From Dipetalonema caudispina (taxonomy: Eukaryota; Nematoda; Chromadorea; Rhabditida; Onchocercidae): a stretch of DNA of 64,000 nt. The DNA lies in contig JABVXV010000035.1 in assembly GCA_013365325.1 (NCBI GenBank), positions 62,001 through 126,000 on the forward strand, in the 5' to 3' direction. Shown piece by piece: positions 41,901 to 56,600 of the stretch (within the stretch, counting starts at the first letter, position 1; each line of letters starts with the position of its first letter). The notes under the pieces were generated by a model. The model saw nothing but the letters and a program-made list of their open reading frames with translations. It was not told the origin of the DNA and made no database searches. Made by a program: the position numbers and the translations under genes.

Positions 41901-43613
41901 AATTCTGATCTAAAACGAACCTAAAAATTATCTGGAAATCTAAAAATTAAAAAGCTACAATGACCATCCTTTTGTTTCTAGAGATTCTATATGCTTTGTT
42001 TTAATAGACATTGAAATAACTACTAACAACAATACCTTTAAAATCGTGTGTTACAGTTTGTATTACAAAATGCATTTGCAAACCCACTTTATGTCAACTT
42101 TTTCTATTTCCCTCGTCCCATCGGAAGGCCATAGCGAAGAAAGAATAGATGAGAGGTACGAAAGATGCGTTGCAGAGGGTAAACTCGATGTGAGTGGCTG
42201 AGACTGCAAGATAAATTATAACAATAGTTATAAAAAATAGAACGAAAATACTGTTAAACGATGCATTGTTCACTGCATACTGTAAATCGGACTGCTTCAG
42301 TGCAGTTGCTCCCTTCCTGAACAAACCAGTAACATTAAAAACAAAACCAAAATATATAAAAATATAAGAGACTCGGTAAGAAAACATGAAAACCCAATAA
42401 AAAATAAAAATTTAATACTCAACAAAACAAAAACCAATCGATCACATTTAAAAATAAAAAACTCGAAAAATACCTATAGAATGAACCTTCTGATTAAGAG
42501 TTAAAAATTCCAATTTTAAACAACTCCTCTAAACATAACTATCTTGAAAAAACAAATCTCGTAGACTTTTCACTTTCCTACCATACTACAATAACTGACG
42601 GTTGGTTATCCATAGTTTTACTTGAAATTCTAATTAATAATCATCAGCGCTTAAATTGAAACATAAAAACACAGAACGATGTCTCTGCTAAATCTTTCGT
42701 TTCAAAACAAAAGATAAAAAAGTTACCCGAAGCGCAGTGTCCTCTGCTGATTTGTCTTCTGTATGGTTTGTAGTCCCAGTGCTTCCCTCTTTTTTGTGAT
42801 TTTTCCTATTAATTCTCTTCCCAGAATTCTTGAATCTTTTGCCCAAACGCCAAAAAGACGTTGCAGCCCTTTCCCACATATAACAAACAATCAAATCTAA
42901 TAATGGTAGAATAAGCGATTCGGATGGACTCGGTGGTAGTATTTCCGTCCTACAAATAAAGGTTAGAACAGATTAGTTCCAAACTGTTGCGATTATGTTA
43001 CATCGAACAAACCTCTGAAATTACGTAACAACATATTTGACCCTTCACTCGGAGAAAACAAGATGCCGCGGAATACATGACTTCAGTTTTTTGATACAGC
43101 TGTGTAAATATTGCAAGATAAGTTTATTGGATTCGCCGGGTAAACAAGTCATTTTTATCCTTGTTCATTTCAAAGGGTAGCAATTTTACAGGGAAGATTA
43201 TCTGAAAAGTTGCGAAAACACAATTGCAAATATGGGAAAGACAACATCAGAACGAATATGCAAGCAAAAAACACTCCCAAATTTTGTTCTCAGTTCTTGA
43301 TCAAACCATAATTTTCTACTTCGAACAAGCAACAACTGTTTTTACGCACCTTCAAAGAATAATTTGGCAACGGTCCTTCAGTCCAACGACTGCCACACTG
43401 GTTATTCTTGCTCGTATATTAATTAATTTCCAAGTTTTCTGAAAGTTCGCTCCTGAGCAGTGCCATTTCATCCACATTAAAGATGAAATTTAGTAGTGAA
43501 CAAGAATGAAGAATGCAACCTTAGTAATGACACAATGTTGCGAAGACAGGGATAACATACAGTGACAGTCCAGGCAAAGAGAGAACTATACCGCAGAAAC
43601 ATAAACTTCCCAT
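38992..43613 (-). CDS. pnpla8: Calcium-independent phospholipase A2 gamma (PNPLA8-like patatin)
   Basis: Exons: 43613-43561, 42949-42727, 42316-42281, 42203-42088, 41552-41381, about 41166-40969, 40847-40632, 40363-40145, 39825-39659, 39480-39316, 39145-38992. Phases close, giving about 572 aa. The armadillo-like lead-in ([10 protein letters not shown]) precedes the patatin domain. Oxyanion loop DGGGTRG is at 242-248, nucleophile motif GVSTG at 276-280 (Ser278), catalytic DGG at 421-423 (Asp421). Human PNPLA8 landmarks are kept: [39 protein letters not shown]-like and ISRNQTK near the end. The enzyme hydrolyses membrane phospholipids at mitochondria and peroxisomes. The N-terminal 200 residues are far shorter and less conserved than in human (782 aa). 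First exon choice rests on a GTATGT donor, phase and an in-frame upstream stop; it is tentative. The exon 5/6 join (acceptor at 41167 or 41164) is also uncertain by one codon. Confidence 0.88.
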
Positions 43614-44655
43614 GGAAACTCAAAACAGTGAGGATATGCAGGCACAATTTGGATGCCTCATTATGTGGTCCATTCACTGTATTTCCCCATCAACACACCG
43701 CTAATAACGAAAACAATCCAAATTCAAAAGTGATGGTACTCATACCATGTGTAAGCCAGCCTTGTAGATAGAAAAGACAAAAGCAGACTACTGCTTACTC
43801 GAATGATGAAACGGATACAGTCCCAACTATGCCTAATCCACAAATATCTTCAAATTATACATGTATCTTATTATTAAATCATTGGCCAACACCATATATC
43901 AACTACAAATATCTTCGGATAATGCTTCATTACAAACTCATTCGGAATATGCCAGCGTTGACTTTCAACAACTACACAAGAATTACCGTGTGATACACTT
44001 TCCAATTATCTTTAAAAATCTCAACAAAACAGATGATGAAAAGACCTGAACGAAATACCATGATAGTAAATCAATCACTTTCACACCGCAACCCTCTGCA
44101 AGAAAAAATGAATGAAATATTAAATACAATTCTTAATCTACTGAACTTAAGTGCTGTTATACTGAACCTTCACACTGTTATTTTTATAGCTATGCATACG
44201 GTATAACGAATGGACCACCATTTTAACGAACACATTCATTTTTTCACAGACAAATCCGTACTGGATAAAAGTGATGAACTGCTCCTGTCAATCAATTCAC
44301 GTCACAGTCATCAACATCATCACGAATGGTAACATAATGCCAGATAGCTTTCCTATCCTATGCATGTATTCCAATAAGGATATAAAATTATTCTGAGTAA
44401 ACATGATGATACATACTTGAATATATCATTTACAACCACGTAACCATACATAAATAAAATGAACTGTCCACTGTTTACAACAGCTAACTGACTGGCGGAA
44501 ACAACATGCCACAGCTGTACTGGTACTTACATATTAGTAAATAAACGTTAGCTGTGAGTTCACAGATTGTTCCCTCCAGTCATCATTAATTTTAATTGAT
44601 AAAATAAACATCAGGTAGTGTGAAAGAGGTATACTATTTTATGAATTCTAAACCA
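43614..44655. other. Gap between ZSWIM8 and PNPLA8 genes
   Basis: About 1 kb on the shared minus strand, AT-rich, with no supported exon. Both genes read leftward, so this holds the ZSWIM8 3' UTR and the PNPLA8 promoter or a trans-splice region. An AG five bases before the proposed PNPLA8 ATG could be a leader acceptor. Confidence 0.4.
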
Positions 44656-47600
44656 TCAGTTTGTATTTTGAACACAAGCATTGATTCTTTGAGCAACATC
44701 CTTTTTACAAGCTTTTTGCTTCCGAACATGTCGCATGAAATCATCAAACATCAACTTCCCCGGCCCTGGTATCCAATGGAACGCTTCCTTTGCTGTTTTA
44801 ACAAGTTGAACGACCTGAATAGAATATTTCGCGTATTAGAGATGAAGTAAAACTGAAGGACAGAGGAAGATAGGAAAAAATACGTAAAAACGCCGCACAA
44901 AACTAAGCATCTGAATCTTGAAATTTCTTTTTACTCAGAAATATTTCGTCACAGTAATGCAAAAAAAGAAAATATTTCGGCACATTTAATTATGCTCCGA
45001 CCAGTAGTTCCATTTAATTTTACATTTCCTTATAGAATTAATCCTGACCCTTTTTTTCAGTTACCCAACTCTGCTCAACTCCCGTCGCAATTAACGACCA
45101 ATATTAAAAACCATACCTCTTCAACATCTGAGGGGACAAAACGAGGATGGCTAAGCTTGGAGCTGGATGCAGCATAAAACATCTCAACGCAATGCTGCAT
45201 CAAATCGGCTGTTGGCGGTGCAAATCCATTCTGCAGAAGCACAGTTCGCACCTACAGTAATTATTTATTTTAAGCACTGCTATGTAATAAGACATATTTG
45301 AAGGATGTAGACTTTAGTTTCTTTCTATACACTTCTTCAAAAGTCTTAAAATATTCTTAGTTTCTTAAATTTTACATTTGGAGCTCCAGCGGTTAACTGA
45401 GGCCGAATCGGGTGAATTACAGCTTGAGAATGATAGCTAATCGAGGGCATCTGCCAGTGAAAGACCTGAAAATTCTTCGTAAATGTTTGGAAGGACATCC
45501 CAGTTTCCATGATTCCAGCCATAGGTGGAAAGAACAGTATGTCATATGAAAGCACCGACCTTTGCTGATTCAACAGCTAACGAAAAAAGAACGAAAGGCG
45601 ATGCAACAGATCGAGCTGCTACTTCACAAAAACTTTGGGTGAAAACGCCGCCTAATCGTGTTGCCACTGTGAATAACCAACGAACGTCTTCTGCATACGC
45701 AGGGTTCTGGAACTTTCAAATGGAAATGAACAGTGTTTTTAATTCAGCTTCCGGCCAACAAATAGAAAGTCAGTGCAATTCATAACCCACTACAGAATAA
45801 CTTACCTGAGAAAATTTCGCGTAGCTACGATTATCATCCAAGTTTCGATTCCCCATTGTTTCCATAGCAATCATTCCGACACGATGAGCATGAACAAGCT
45901 TTGCCATACGAGGATCTCCAACAACAGATGCACTTGGTGACGGTAGCGGAACATTCATTGGGGGCTAAAAAAATTCAAAAACCGCTGCAACAAACTGTAT
46001 AAATTTACATATTACTCGTTGGTATTAACGAACAAAACGATGTTTACAAAACAAGAAAACGGGTTCGCTAAATCCTCCACGTACTTAGATTTTAGAATTT
46101 CAAACGTACATAAATGCCCACTAAGCAAATTCTGCTAACTTGTAACTGCCGTTTCATCCAAAAAACAAACCTGAGGAGTTGCCTGTCCAAAATATGTGAC
46201 TGGTTGTGAGGCCGACTGACAAAGTACAAGCGATGTAGGAGGAGGAAGATGATGCCGCAGAGCATCATTTATTGGAATGGGCTGAAAGTGCATCTTTCTT
46301 ATCGTAGTCGAAATACAGTGCTCTTGTTTTTGTGATTTCACATTTATCTGAGGATTCATTTTGACGAGCTTCCTGATAAATTTAAACTGCAGGAAACTTG
46401 ACCAATAAAAAATAAATCAAAGAGCGAAATTTGAATTTAAAAAAAATTTAAAGTACTTGAATGCGTTGTTCCCCTACAGTTGGAAACTGACAACGGGTCG
46501 TTCCTGCACCAAGACAAAGAGGTTGTTGCAAAACAGCCAAAGGCTGGTTGCGCCTGGAGATCTGAACAGCTTGCATCGGGCTTAAATTTGGAGCCGAATG
46601 ACTAATGTGAAGGGCTCGTGAAGGTGTAGCACCAACCACAGGTGGAGGATAAATAGTGTTTGGCTGTTGTCTCGGCACCATCGACATCGCACCAACTGGT
46701 AATGGCCCTCTATAGTAAAAAAAAAAAGATATAAACAAATATAAAAAGGCCGGTATAAAATATTCAAAGCCATATACTGCTCATCATCTTTCGTAATTGT
46801 GACTCAATTAAACGTAACAGTTTCCTTTCAGCAAATACTTTGAAATAAACAAAACTTCTGAGCAACAAAACAATTAACATTCATATCTACATTGTTTTGT
46901 TGATAGTATATACTAAAACAGGAAAAATCTGTGAATGAATCTAAATTATGTGCTCACCGTTGAGAATAATGAATTCCAACTTGCGGTTGAGCACATGATA
47001 CCGGAGATACATAGAGTGGGGGGCGGTGTGGTCCTGCTTGATGAAGGTGATGGTGGGGTGGCATGAAGTGATACGAAGCTGCCCCATAAGGCACAGGTCT
47101 GCACTGAACAGGTAGTTGTAGCGCTTGAGGATTTGCTGTAGAAAAAACGCTCTGGAAAAGAAAGTGCTACCAACACCGTACCACATCTATTCTGCTCCGA
47201 ACCCATGGAAGATGTGAAACATAAAGAAAATCCCAACATTCAATGCAATTCGCATCCTAGCACTGTCTAAATTATAAGTTCCTCTTATTTTACAAATTAT
47301 CTTTATGAGACTCTCAAGAAGTTTTTAGGGAAAAAGATAAAAAGATGACTCCGGAAGCATTTTTCTAGTTTTTTTCCTTCAACATATCTTCTATTAAGAC
47401 TACTTGTAGCGACTACCTTCAGAATTAGCTAGAAACAATCAGAGGAATGAACAGTGATACCAATACCACGGCTTACCTCATGAGCTTGTGACTGCAAAAC
47501 ATCGCTGTGTAACTGAGGTATCCCAGTTGGATGCTGGGGTGGAATTGTATTCTGAAAACTTGTTTGTGGGCTACTAACAGATTCAGAATCCACGAACAAA

Positions 47601-50600
47601 TCGAACCAATGTCTAGCAACTTTGAACAGCACTTCTGGATACACACCATCTTTTTCGGCTGCCTCAAAAAGCAACTATTTTGAGAATGGAAATCGTGGAC
47701 TTAATTTTCATCTTTAAAAGTATGTCACTCAATACTGAATTCTTCAAAACAATTATTAATCCAAATTTCCACTGGCGATTTAAATGTCTTTACAAAGCAA
47801 GGGAATTATTTGAGTGATGAAACTTTAGACTTATATTAAATAAAACAAAAAAATCTCGGACATTTTTTTCTAAATAGTTGAGTAAACATCTTTACCTGTT
47901 CAACAGCGCGGCATGCCTTTTCAAGCATCTCTGAGCTTTGTTCTTTGCACTGATGCAAAGCTTTTTGACTTTCTGCAGCTGTCAAAGCATATGCCTTCGG
48001 TAATACACTCAGTGCAAGTTTTGCGGCAGCCTCAACCATGCATGGATCACGGCTCTGACTAGCCTAAAACGTACCTGACATTGTATAATTGGAAAACTCG
48101 AAAGATAACATCGAATTTAGTCTAATTAGATGTATATGTTACCTTGTCGGCCAATGCAGCGACCTCCGTAGGTGTTAAATGTGCTTCCCACACTCGTTCA
48201 ACAATTTTGATAGCAGCACAACCTAAATGTTAAACGCGTAGCACTTATGTAATATATGTAAACACAAATGATTTTTTCCTTCATCTGAATATTAAACCTA
48301 CCAATTTCGATCGCTTGACCATGTATCCAACTAACATTAGTGCTGTAAGTTCGAGTTTGCCAACTTGCTGACAACAAATTGTTCAAGCCCAAAGCATAGA
48401 GTCCAATTAGGAATGAACAAATGTGCAGCTGTCGGTGAGGACCTGTGAAAGCTTGGAAATTTTTTATTGTAGTTAGTAGAAGCTTGAAACAAACCAGATA
48501 CGACCCCAAAAAAAAAAAAAATACCACTGCGCTGTGGATTGTTCTGACTGCCCTGTGAGGCATTAAAAATAACAGTGCTCTGACTACCACCAGCTTCAAG
48601 AAGAAGACGTTTTGCAAGTTCCATCATGCAGTGTGCCTGTCCTTCGGAAGCTTGATTCGGCAAACTAGGAATCGGCTTTCGTCTACAAATAAAGTATGAC
48701 AAATTGCATATGTTCACATGAAGTATGGTCATATTTTTTATCATTCTGTAATGAATAATCTTTATAAGAACCAGAACCTCACAGCATAGAAAGTTGCTTC
48801 ATAAATCAATGTTGTTATTCTTATATAAAAAAGCGCATATATCAGTGTCGAAACATGAACAAAAACATTAATGCTGCTATTTTCCTAACATTTAATGTCT
48901 CAAATGAATCCTACACCTACAGCTCGAATTTCTTTAGGGTCTAAGGTTGTTCAAATTTTTCAAAAGATTTTTGAGTAGTAAATAAAACCGAAAACAATGT
49001 TTCGCATAACTAAACATAGACGGTTGGTTTATTCAACAATCGAATATAAATGAAAAGAACAGTCTTAATAGAACTGAGTTGTGCTAACTACAATTGTCTA
49101 GGAATACCTAAAATTGAGAAATTTACCTGTTATGCCGATAAAATACATTATTCAACTCTACTGGGTGGTTTGCAGGTGATGAAGGGAATTCATTTGTGCT
49201 ATCCGCGGTTAGAATATTTGAAAGACGATGGGCTGGTGATGGTGAGTCCGATGTACCCACGGACGCTGAATGACTTTCCTGAAAACAGTCAATACTGTTT
49301 GGAGTGCAGGATTTGTCTCTATTATGTGAACCAATGCAAAAAATAAAAAATAAACTAAATCATCAAAAGTTGAATTAACGAATGGTGAAACTACTTCTAC
49401 ACCTAACACATGATAATAGTGGGAAGTAAAATCATCAGTGAAGTATAAGTAGACAAAATAAATGCGCAATTATTCAATTACTTGACAATTTTTTTTTTTT
49501 TTTTTGCTGTCTAAAACAACCAAAATGGAGAAAAACATTCAACAACCTACATGTAATGCATCACGCGGAAAACATCTTGAAACTCCTGAGCTGCTGCTTT
49601 CGTCATATGGACTGTCGTTGCTCTCATCCGATGATCGTCGTCTACTCGCAGACGTTACTGATGATGAATCATCGCTAAAAAGGAATAATAGCAGCATTTA
49701 ACATGGAAATTGTTATATATAATGATTACTTGACATATCATTCCCATTTACAACACTAAAAAATGAGCTGATTCCATCTCTTACATGCGTCGTAAGTTTC
49801 TGGCATAACAATACACTTCATGAAAGCAAACGTTATTTCATTAGTCCTCTACTGGAAAACCAATAATCATTTGTATTATTTCATTTCAAGAATGATAATT
49901 TACATGCTGAATCTTACTTTATATATATATATATATTTTTGTCATCTTTCCTCATCATTGAAAAAAAAAAAAAAAAAAAAAAAAACACACACACACAACT
50001 CGTAATGTGGGGAAATGAAAAGTACCCAAACTGCAAACTACAAGTACGAAATTTGCAAACTTACGGTGAGTCGTGAGATAAACGCATGAAACTACTAATA
50101 AGCTCTTCATCTTTACCACTACTTGATGCAACATGTATCATCCTTTTTTCGTGCATATTTTCACCAGTCGCAATACTTGTTTCAGTACTCGACAAACCTG
50201 CTAAATTTTATTAAATCAACTACAGTAAAACAGTTAACATATGTATTTGTTGAAATGTAAAAAGATCTATACTACTAAAAGACTATCAACATCCTTTCAT
50301 TTGAGTTTGTATTTTGAGCACTGAACCCATTATGAATCAAATCAACAAGAGAAATTTCTCTGCTTCAGTACCATTTGAAGTCTCGCTGAATTCGGTATGA
50401 TGGAATTCATCCTTAAAAGGAAAATGCGGTCGTTGACCATTGAAATATTTTTTGTACAATGGATCTTGTTCTAAGAAAAATGCAGCATTGGAATGATGAT
50501 CTCTGCAAGAAAAATGAATAAGTGAGTCCGCGACTGAAAATGAGGATTTCTTATTTATCCTTCAAATGAAACGAAACACATGAATGCAACAATATCAAAA

Positions 50601-53600
50601 CCTACCTGTACATGCGATGCATAGTTGGATCCAGCAGCTTGTCCAGTACCAAAGCCAGTTTATCATTACTGTCTTTGTACCTACAAATAATATAACAGTA
50701 ACTACTTTTTACAAACGAATTAAGCTGTAGAGGATTATTGAGGAGGAATGACTGCTTCCAAAGCCCCCGTATAAAAGTGCTTTCAATCTAACCTGTCTCC
50801 TTCTCTGTTATACTACTTTTTCTAGATAATCCAAACTTGCTTTAAAGTATAGGATCTGTCAAATACTTCTGCAGAATATTGGAGGTTAACCTTAATAGCA
50901 TTGTGAGTGCCAGATCACCACGTTGCAGTCGTGTGCTTTCACAGAGCATGGAGTAATCTGCTTCGGAAACCACTAATTTCATACCCAGTGCTTCTAAAGC
51001 GACTTTTATAGCTAGTTCTTCATCGCAAGGGCGTCGCTGTACACCACTTTTCGTCACAATGCCGCTTGTAGTGCGGCGCCTACAAAAGAAATCTTAGTTT
51101 AAGATGTAAGGGAAGAAAATATGGGTAAAGAAGTATGAACAGACATTTTTTTAAAGGTAGAATAATTATTCATAAGAAATCGAAGAACTCACCCTTGACA
51201 AGTATTGTGGGAGAATGATAAAGAATCTAAAATGTAATGGCCCAATGAAATAGGTAAAACATAAGGCTGAGGTACAGAGGCTAAGAGAATAGCATTTTCC
51301 ACGAATTTCCTCGCTCGATCTCTGATTATTTGCAATTCTGGAACACCGATTTCTATTCTTCGCAACAAGCTAACCAGCTCTGTTTCCTTAACAAAATCAC
51401 CATAAAACTATAAGTTTCTAAAGCTAGTATTATTTTCTACAGAGAGTAGCTTTTTATAATCATTCATATAAAAACTGTTCCATCAGTGAACGAGATATTT
51501 CACATCTCCTAAAAAATAAGCTAGTATCATGAAGAATGGAAAATCATACCAAGTAATAGAGTTTAACTTCCAGAAATTTATTTGCAGCAGGACTACGAGG
51601 TAATTCAAGCACAGATATCGCAAGTGTAAAAGCCAATCGATGTGTTTTTGGCTCCTTCATTAACGTTTGCACCAGAAAGAGTGTTCTAAAAGCATCCTTC
51701 TGATCTTTTACACGTTGAATAGTAACGTATTAGAAAAATATTAGATAGAACGAATCTTGCTTAACCTTGTATATATGTTCTCTGCCAATTGGGATTTCTC
51801 GATAAGTTGCTCGTCAAGTTCAAAAAGAGGAGCTTCTAAGATAGAAGGAGCAACAGAACCTGACTGCGAAAATCGCCTTCTTCTATGCCGCTGTATCTGC
51901 AACAACAATGATTCTAGTAGTGACTGACAATACTTAATCGGAAGTAACCATTTAAATCAAAGTTTTAAGGGAATATGAGACCAGTACTATATCAAAATTA
52001 ACTTATTGGTAAATATAAAGCTTCAATTTCAACACTAACTGCAGATAATTCTGGATAATATCGTTGTTCCATCGAGTGATGAAGTAGATTTGGGGGACGG
52101 CGCAGCATTTCTTCCGCAAGTTCCACTGCCATTACACATGCCTGATGTGCATACCCATGTGACATCAAAGCTTCGCATCTGGCGAACTTGATGTCCCAAT
52201 TTGATTGCTGTACATGTGCAATAGCAAATAATTCATCAACATCATTCTTTGGATAGTTCATACTGCTAAAGAAGTCAAAAATTAGCTGACTTTACTGACT
52301 TCAACTTAACCATATTTATGTTCACAAAATTGAATTTTCAGTTTAAAAAGAAAAGCAGATGATACTGCCAAATCGTCTGGATTACCCGTCATTCACGTTA
52401 TCTTGTCTCTGGTAGTAGAGTATCGCATACTTCATAAAAATACCCTTTTTAAATATTAAAAAAAGTCAGGTGCAAACATCAAGTCACTAGTGAATATAGA
52501 AAGTCTTTGTCTATATCATCAACAAGAACCTGAATGTAGCAGCAGATTCATTACGATTTGTCGAACTATTTGTCCGACTGTTGTTTCTTGAAACCGATGG
52601 ACCTGCCTCGCTTTCCTGTCCCGATTCAGCGCTATCTTCTTCGACTTCTTCACCCAAGGCCACTTCGCGTGCAGCACAAGCAGCGGCGCGTACAGCACGA
52701 ATTAGAGATCGCTCATCGTGAAATTCAAACTGATGTCCACGACGTCCAGAAATGCGAGATTTTTTTCTCCTTTTACGTGAAGCCTTTAAAACATATATTA
52801 ACTTTTATTTTTTCTTATTAGCTTATATTATAGTTTATTAAATAATTATACTATAGCCAGTACAAAAATAAGCCTGGTTTGAATATATCATCAAGAATTA
52901 TCACCATATTTACAGCACATAAAGGATCAAGCATAACCTGCTGGTGAAGTGAGAAGTAATTTGTTCCAGTTGCATATACTGATGTGCGGTAAAATGATGT
53001 GCTAATATCCAATAAAGTGGTGTCTTCAGAAACCCGTAAGGGACGACGAAGAACAGGAATATTTGGACTGAACTTCATATTTGAAAAATCAGTAGTTGAA
53101 TGAGCGCCTGATAGATTCTGAAACTTGAGCAATATTTTGATACACACGGTTTATCGGAAAATTTCAGATCCTAAGCGGAACTCGAGAGAAATGTCAATCA
53201 TCACATCATTAAACATTAATAACAATTCTAAAACAATAATAAAAGTGGCGATAGTCAACAATCTTGAAAATAATTTACGTTGTTCGATCCAAATAACAGT
53301 CCCTGTATATTAGTGTTATTCCAACTAATCTGGCATGCTTTCAAAGCACTTAGAAATCCCGGAAACAAATCAGCAGTGAAGCGAGCATTTTCTGCGGATA
53401 GTCGTTGTCCCTGTCGATCAACAACTGACAAAATGAAGCTGGTAGCTTGCTTAAAAAGTGATCAAATTAATATCTGTATTTTATGAATAAAACATGAATA
53501 CTAATAAAAAGACGTAGAAAGGAAAGAATGATATATAAACAGTTAGTGGGATTAACTTACTGATGGTACTGAAGCTTCAGGATTTGCCAGGAAACAAATA

Positions 53601-56600
53601 TATTTCCATATCCTCTCCACAGCATTCCGATGATATATTTGTATGAAACTAGTCAACTGAAATATGTATGTGCAACATATACGTACATATTTGTGCGCAT
53701 AGACATAAACACATAGGTTAATAGAAAATTTTGTATGAGTTATCAAAAAAAAAAAAATCAATTTATGGCCTTACTACATACCTGTTCCCTTTCAAAAGAC
53801 GATAAACGTGGATTCAAAGCAGCAAGCCTCCATAACTGTACTATTTCATCACAAAGTGATGCACAGTTTAGCTGAGGAGTCTTCTGATTTGACATTAATG
53901 AACTTGATTTGTTGGTAGAAGGAGGACAAAGTGTCCATTGTCCGGATTGAGATAAAGCGGTTTGATACCACCAAATCAAGACCTAAATGTTAAAAAATTT
54001 TCACATTTTGTACAAAACTGGTGTCAAACTAATAAATTTCTCGCTATCCCACCTTCGAACATCACCTTAGTAATGTTCCTAGCGACTTACAGAAGTAGTC
54101 TGCGATAGGAAGTTTCAAAAACATATAATCCTAAGAGATTACATGTTTTCTAAACTTCCTATCGCAGATTTTGTGCTGGGTTTAAAAAATCGACGAGATG
54201 AAAGACACAAAGATATTCGGTTTCGAGAGTAAACACAGAATATGGGCGAATATCATACAGATTGAATAAATTCAAGGTAAACATATACCTGCGAGCAAGC
54301 TAGGCATTCTTCAGTAATAATATGTAGAAGACTGGTTGCATTTTCATCGCGGCGTTTGAACATTTCGCGTACAATTGATAAAAGATTCCATAAACCTTCA
54401 AAGTAAAACTAATAATATTACAAGCAGATCTGAACATCCTCCAACTACAAGCAACTGTCAGTAGCATACCTTCTGGCTCTTTTGCTCTGTGAGGTCGAAA
54501 AAGGGACAACCATTCGCTAGCTGCAGGTGGCTGATTGGATGATAAATACTGCACATCACTGTAAAAATATTGTACTTGAATCAAACGTTGGAAATGGGAA
54601 CTTCAACAAAAAATATTTTAATTTTTGTTTTCCGTACATATACTTGATTTTTATTGCAGCCGTAATTTTATATTGAAAGAATATACCAATGCACAGTCGG
54701 TGAGGGAAGACAAAATTTGATCAATATGCGACGAATATTTTCATGCAGTGTACGTTGATCCAAACACCAAATGGCGACATTATCATGACCTCCATCTGTT
54801 GGATCCGGTGCTCCAACTGCAGCGTTTATTTCAGAATTTGGATTCCGCAACTGGTCGATCAAACGCTGTGCCACAGGTAAATACTTAAATTTTACAAATC
54901 TATAGACTGTTGTTGAAACAACACTGCTGGAAGTGAGAATATCTTTCAGTAACAAAGTCTGGAAAATTTTTTGTGAACATTTCTCAACGCAAATAAACCT
55001 GTCGAGGAAGGTCGTTTATAAGAAATTGGGCCAATTTTTTCAATTCTTCATTTGTAAGTTCATTGATTGAGTCCCAAATAGTAACACGATATTCGACTTC
55101 GTTGACTCTATTTATTCTATACAAACAAACAGCGACAACATGTTGACACCATGATGCTTTAAAAGCGCATGAGCAACTACATGAAACTATGCGACACCTA
55201 AAAGAAAATATTACCCATAACCTTATGAACGAGATCAGCATTGTACATAATAGATACTCTGTACAGCTACTTGCAATTTTATTATACGAAGAGCTTGGCA
55301 ACATGTTTCATAAAATGAAAAACAATGTTCATTTCAATACAGCCATATCTAAAAAAGAATTCAGAAACAGACCTGTCAACCCGAACTGATACATTGTACG
55401 TCATCTTTGAACGACAAGAAGGGGCTGATGAACTGGTTGGCGTAACTATAGAAGAAGCGCCTGTTGCATTCACTACAGCGGAAATATGATAACCTACAAG
55501 CAGGCGATAGCGTATTTAAAGCAACAGGTTGTACAATTTACATAACAACCTCTATATCAACAGAAACCATAAACAATTGGAAAGCCAACTGTCTCTAAAA
55601 ATTGGCGAACAGTAAACATTCTAGTCAAGTAGCACCATATCGATATCAATGCCATTGACCATTGACACCAAGATGATGTAGATAACTGAGATCAACATCT
55701 AAGCGAAATCTTGATTGCTCTTTCATTCATGGGATTTGAATATAAAGAGCATCTAAACAACCACACAAAAATCCTAACGTATGAAAAAATGTTGAAGTTA
55801 GCATTTCATAAGCAAGTGAAACAGGTCTACTTACTTTATTATCGCAAATATAAGAAACTCAGTATTCAACAAACCTATTTGGAAAACGTCATGTACTGCA
55901 TTTGCTTGATATAAATACTCTCCTCTGTCAAACTCATCAGCATTGCCATTTGCCAAACAGCTGAAGTTTGAATTGATGACAAGCTCAGATAGGGAAATGT
56001 TAATAAACAGACCACAGAAGGAAATACAATGCTCAAAACCCATAGTTTAATGTCTCCTTCATAACTTTGCAAAAAAGTATTGTTTTCTTTATTTTCCCTA
56101 CAAAATATAATCTTCGAAATCAAAATCTCTTACCTATATAAACGGACATCCTCCTCACTTTCAGGAAAGCACCACCGTACTATGCTCAAGAAAAATTTAT
56201 CAGGAATTGCGGCATGCTCGGCGAAAGCATTTTCAAATATAACGGAACGATCGTTCATACCACTTTCAAGGTTTATCCGCCTCTTTTCAACTGAGATCGC
56301 GTGATAGCACGCTTCCAGCATTACGAATGAGAAACATCGTGCAGCAACACGAGCAGCCATTTCGGCGAGGCTACGCACCTTATATGCTGCAAAACATTGA
56401 ACTTCACTCAAAATATTTGTCTAAGAATGGTGGCTGCAGTAAAATAAAAAAAAAAAAAATGAAAAAACAATGCAGCTGCACTTCTGTTTTCCTTTCTTTT
56501 TTTGTTTAGAAACTTTTGGCTATTTCAGCAGTGCTAACTTGCTGTATTCGCACAAATACTCGCTGTTGAAACGGGAGAGCCTAGGTTGGTTGTAGCTGCT

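Noticed and set aside
54884..54958. 25-residue extension at the start of ZSWIM8 exon 9
   Set aside because: It has a better-looking acceptor (TTTTCCAG) but forces a 40-base intron and inserts residues absent from the human protein between the finger region and LPVAQRL.
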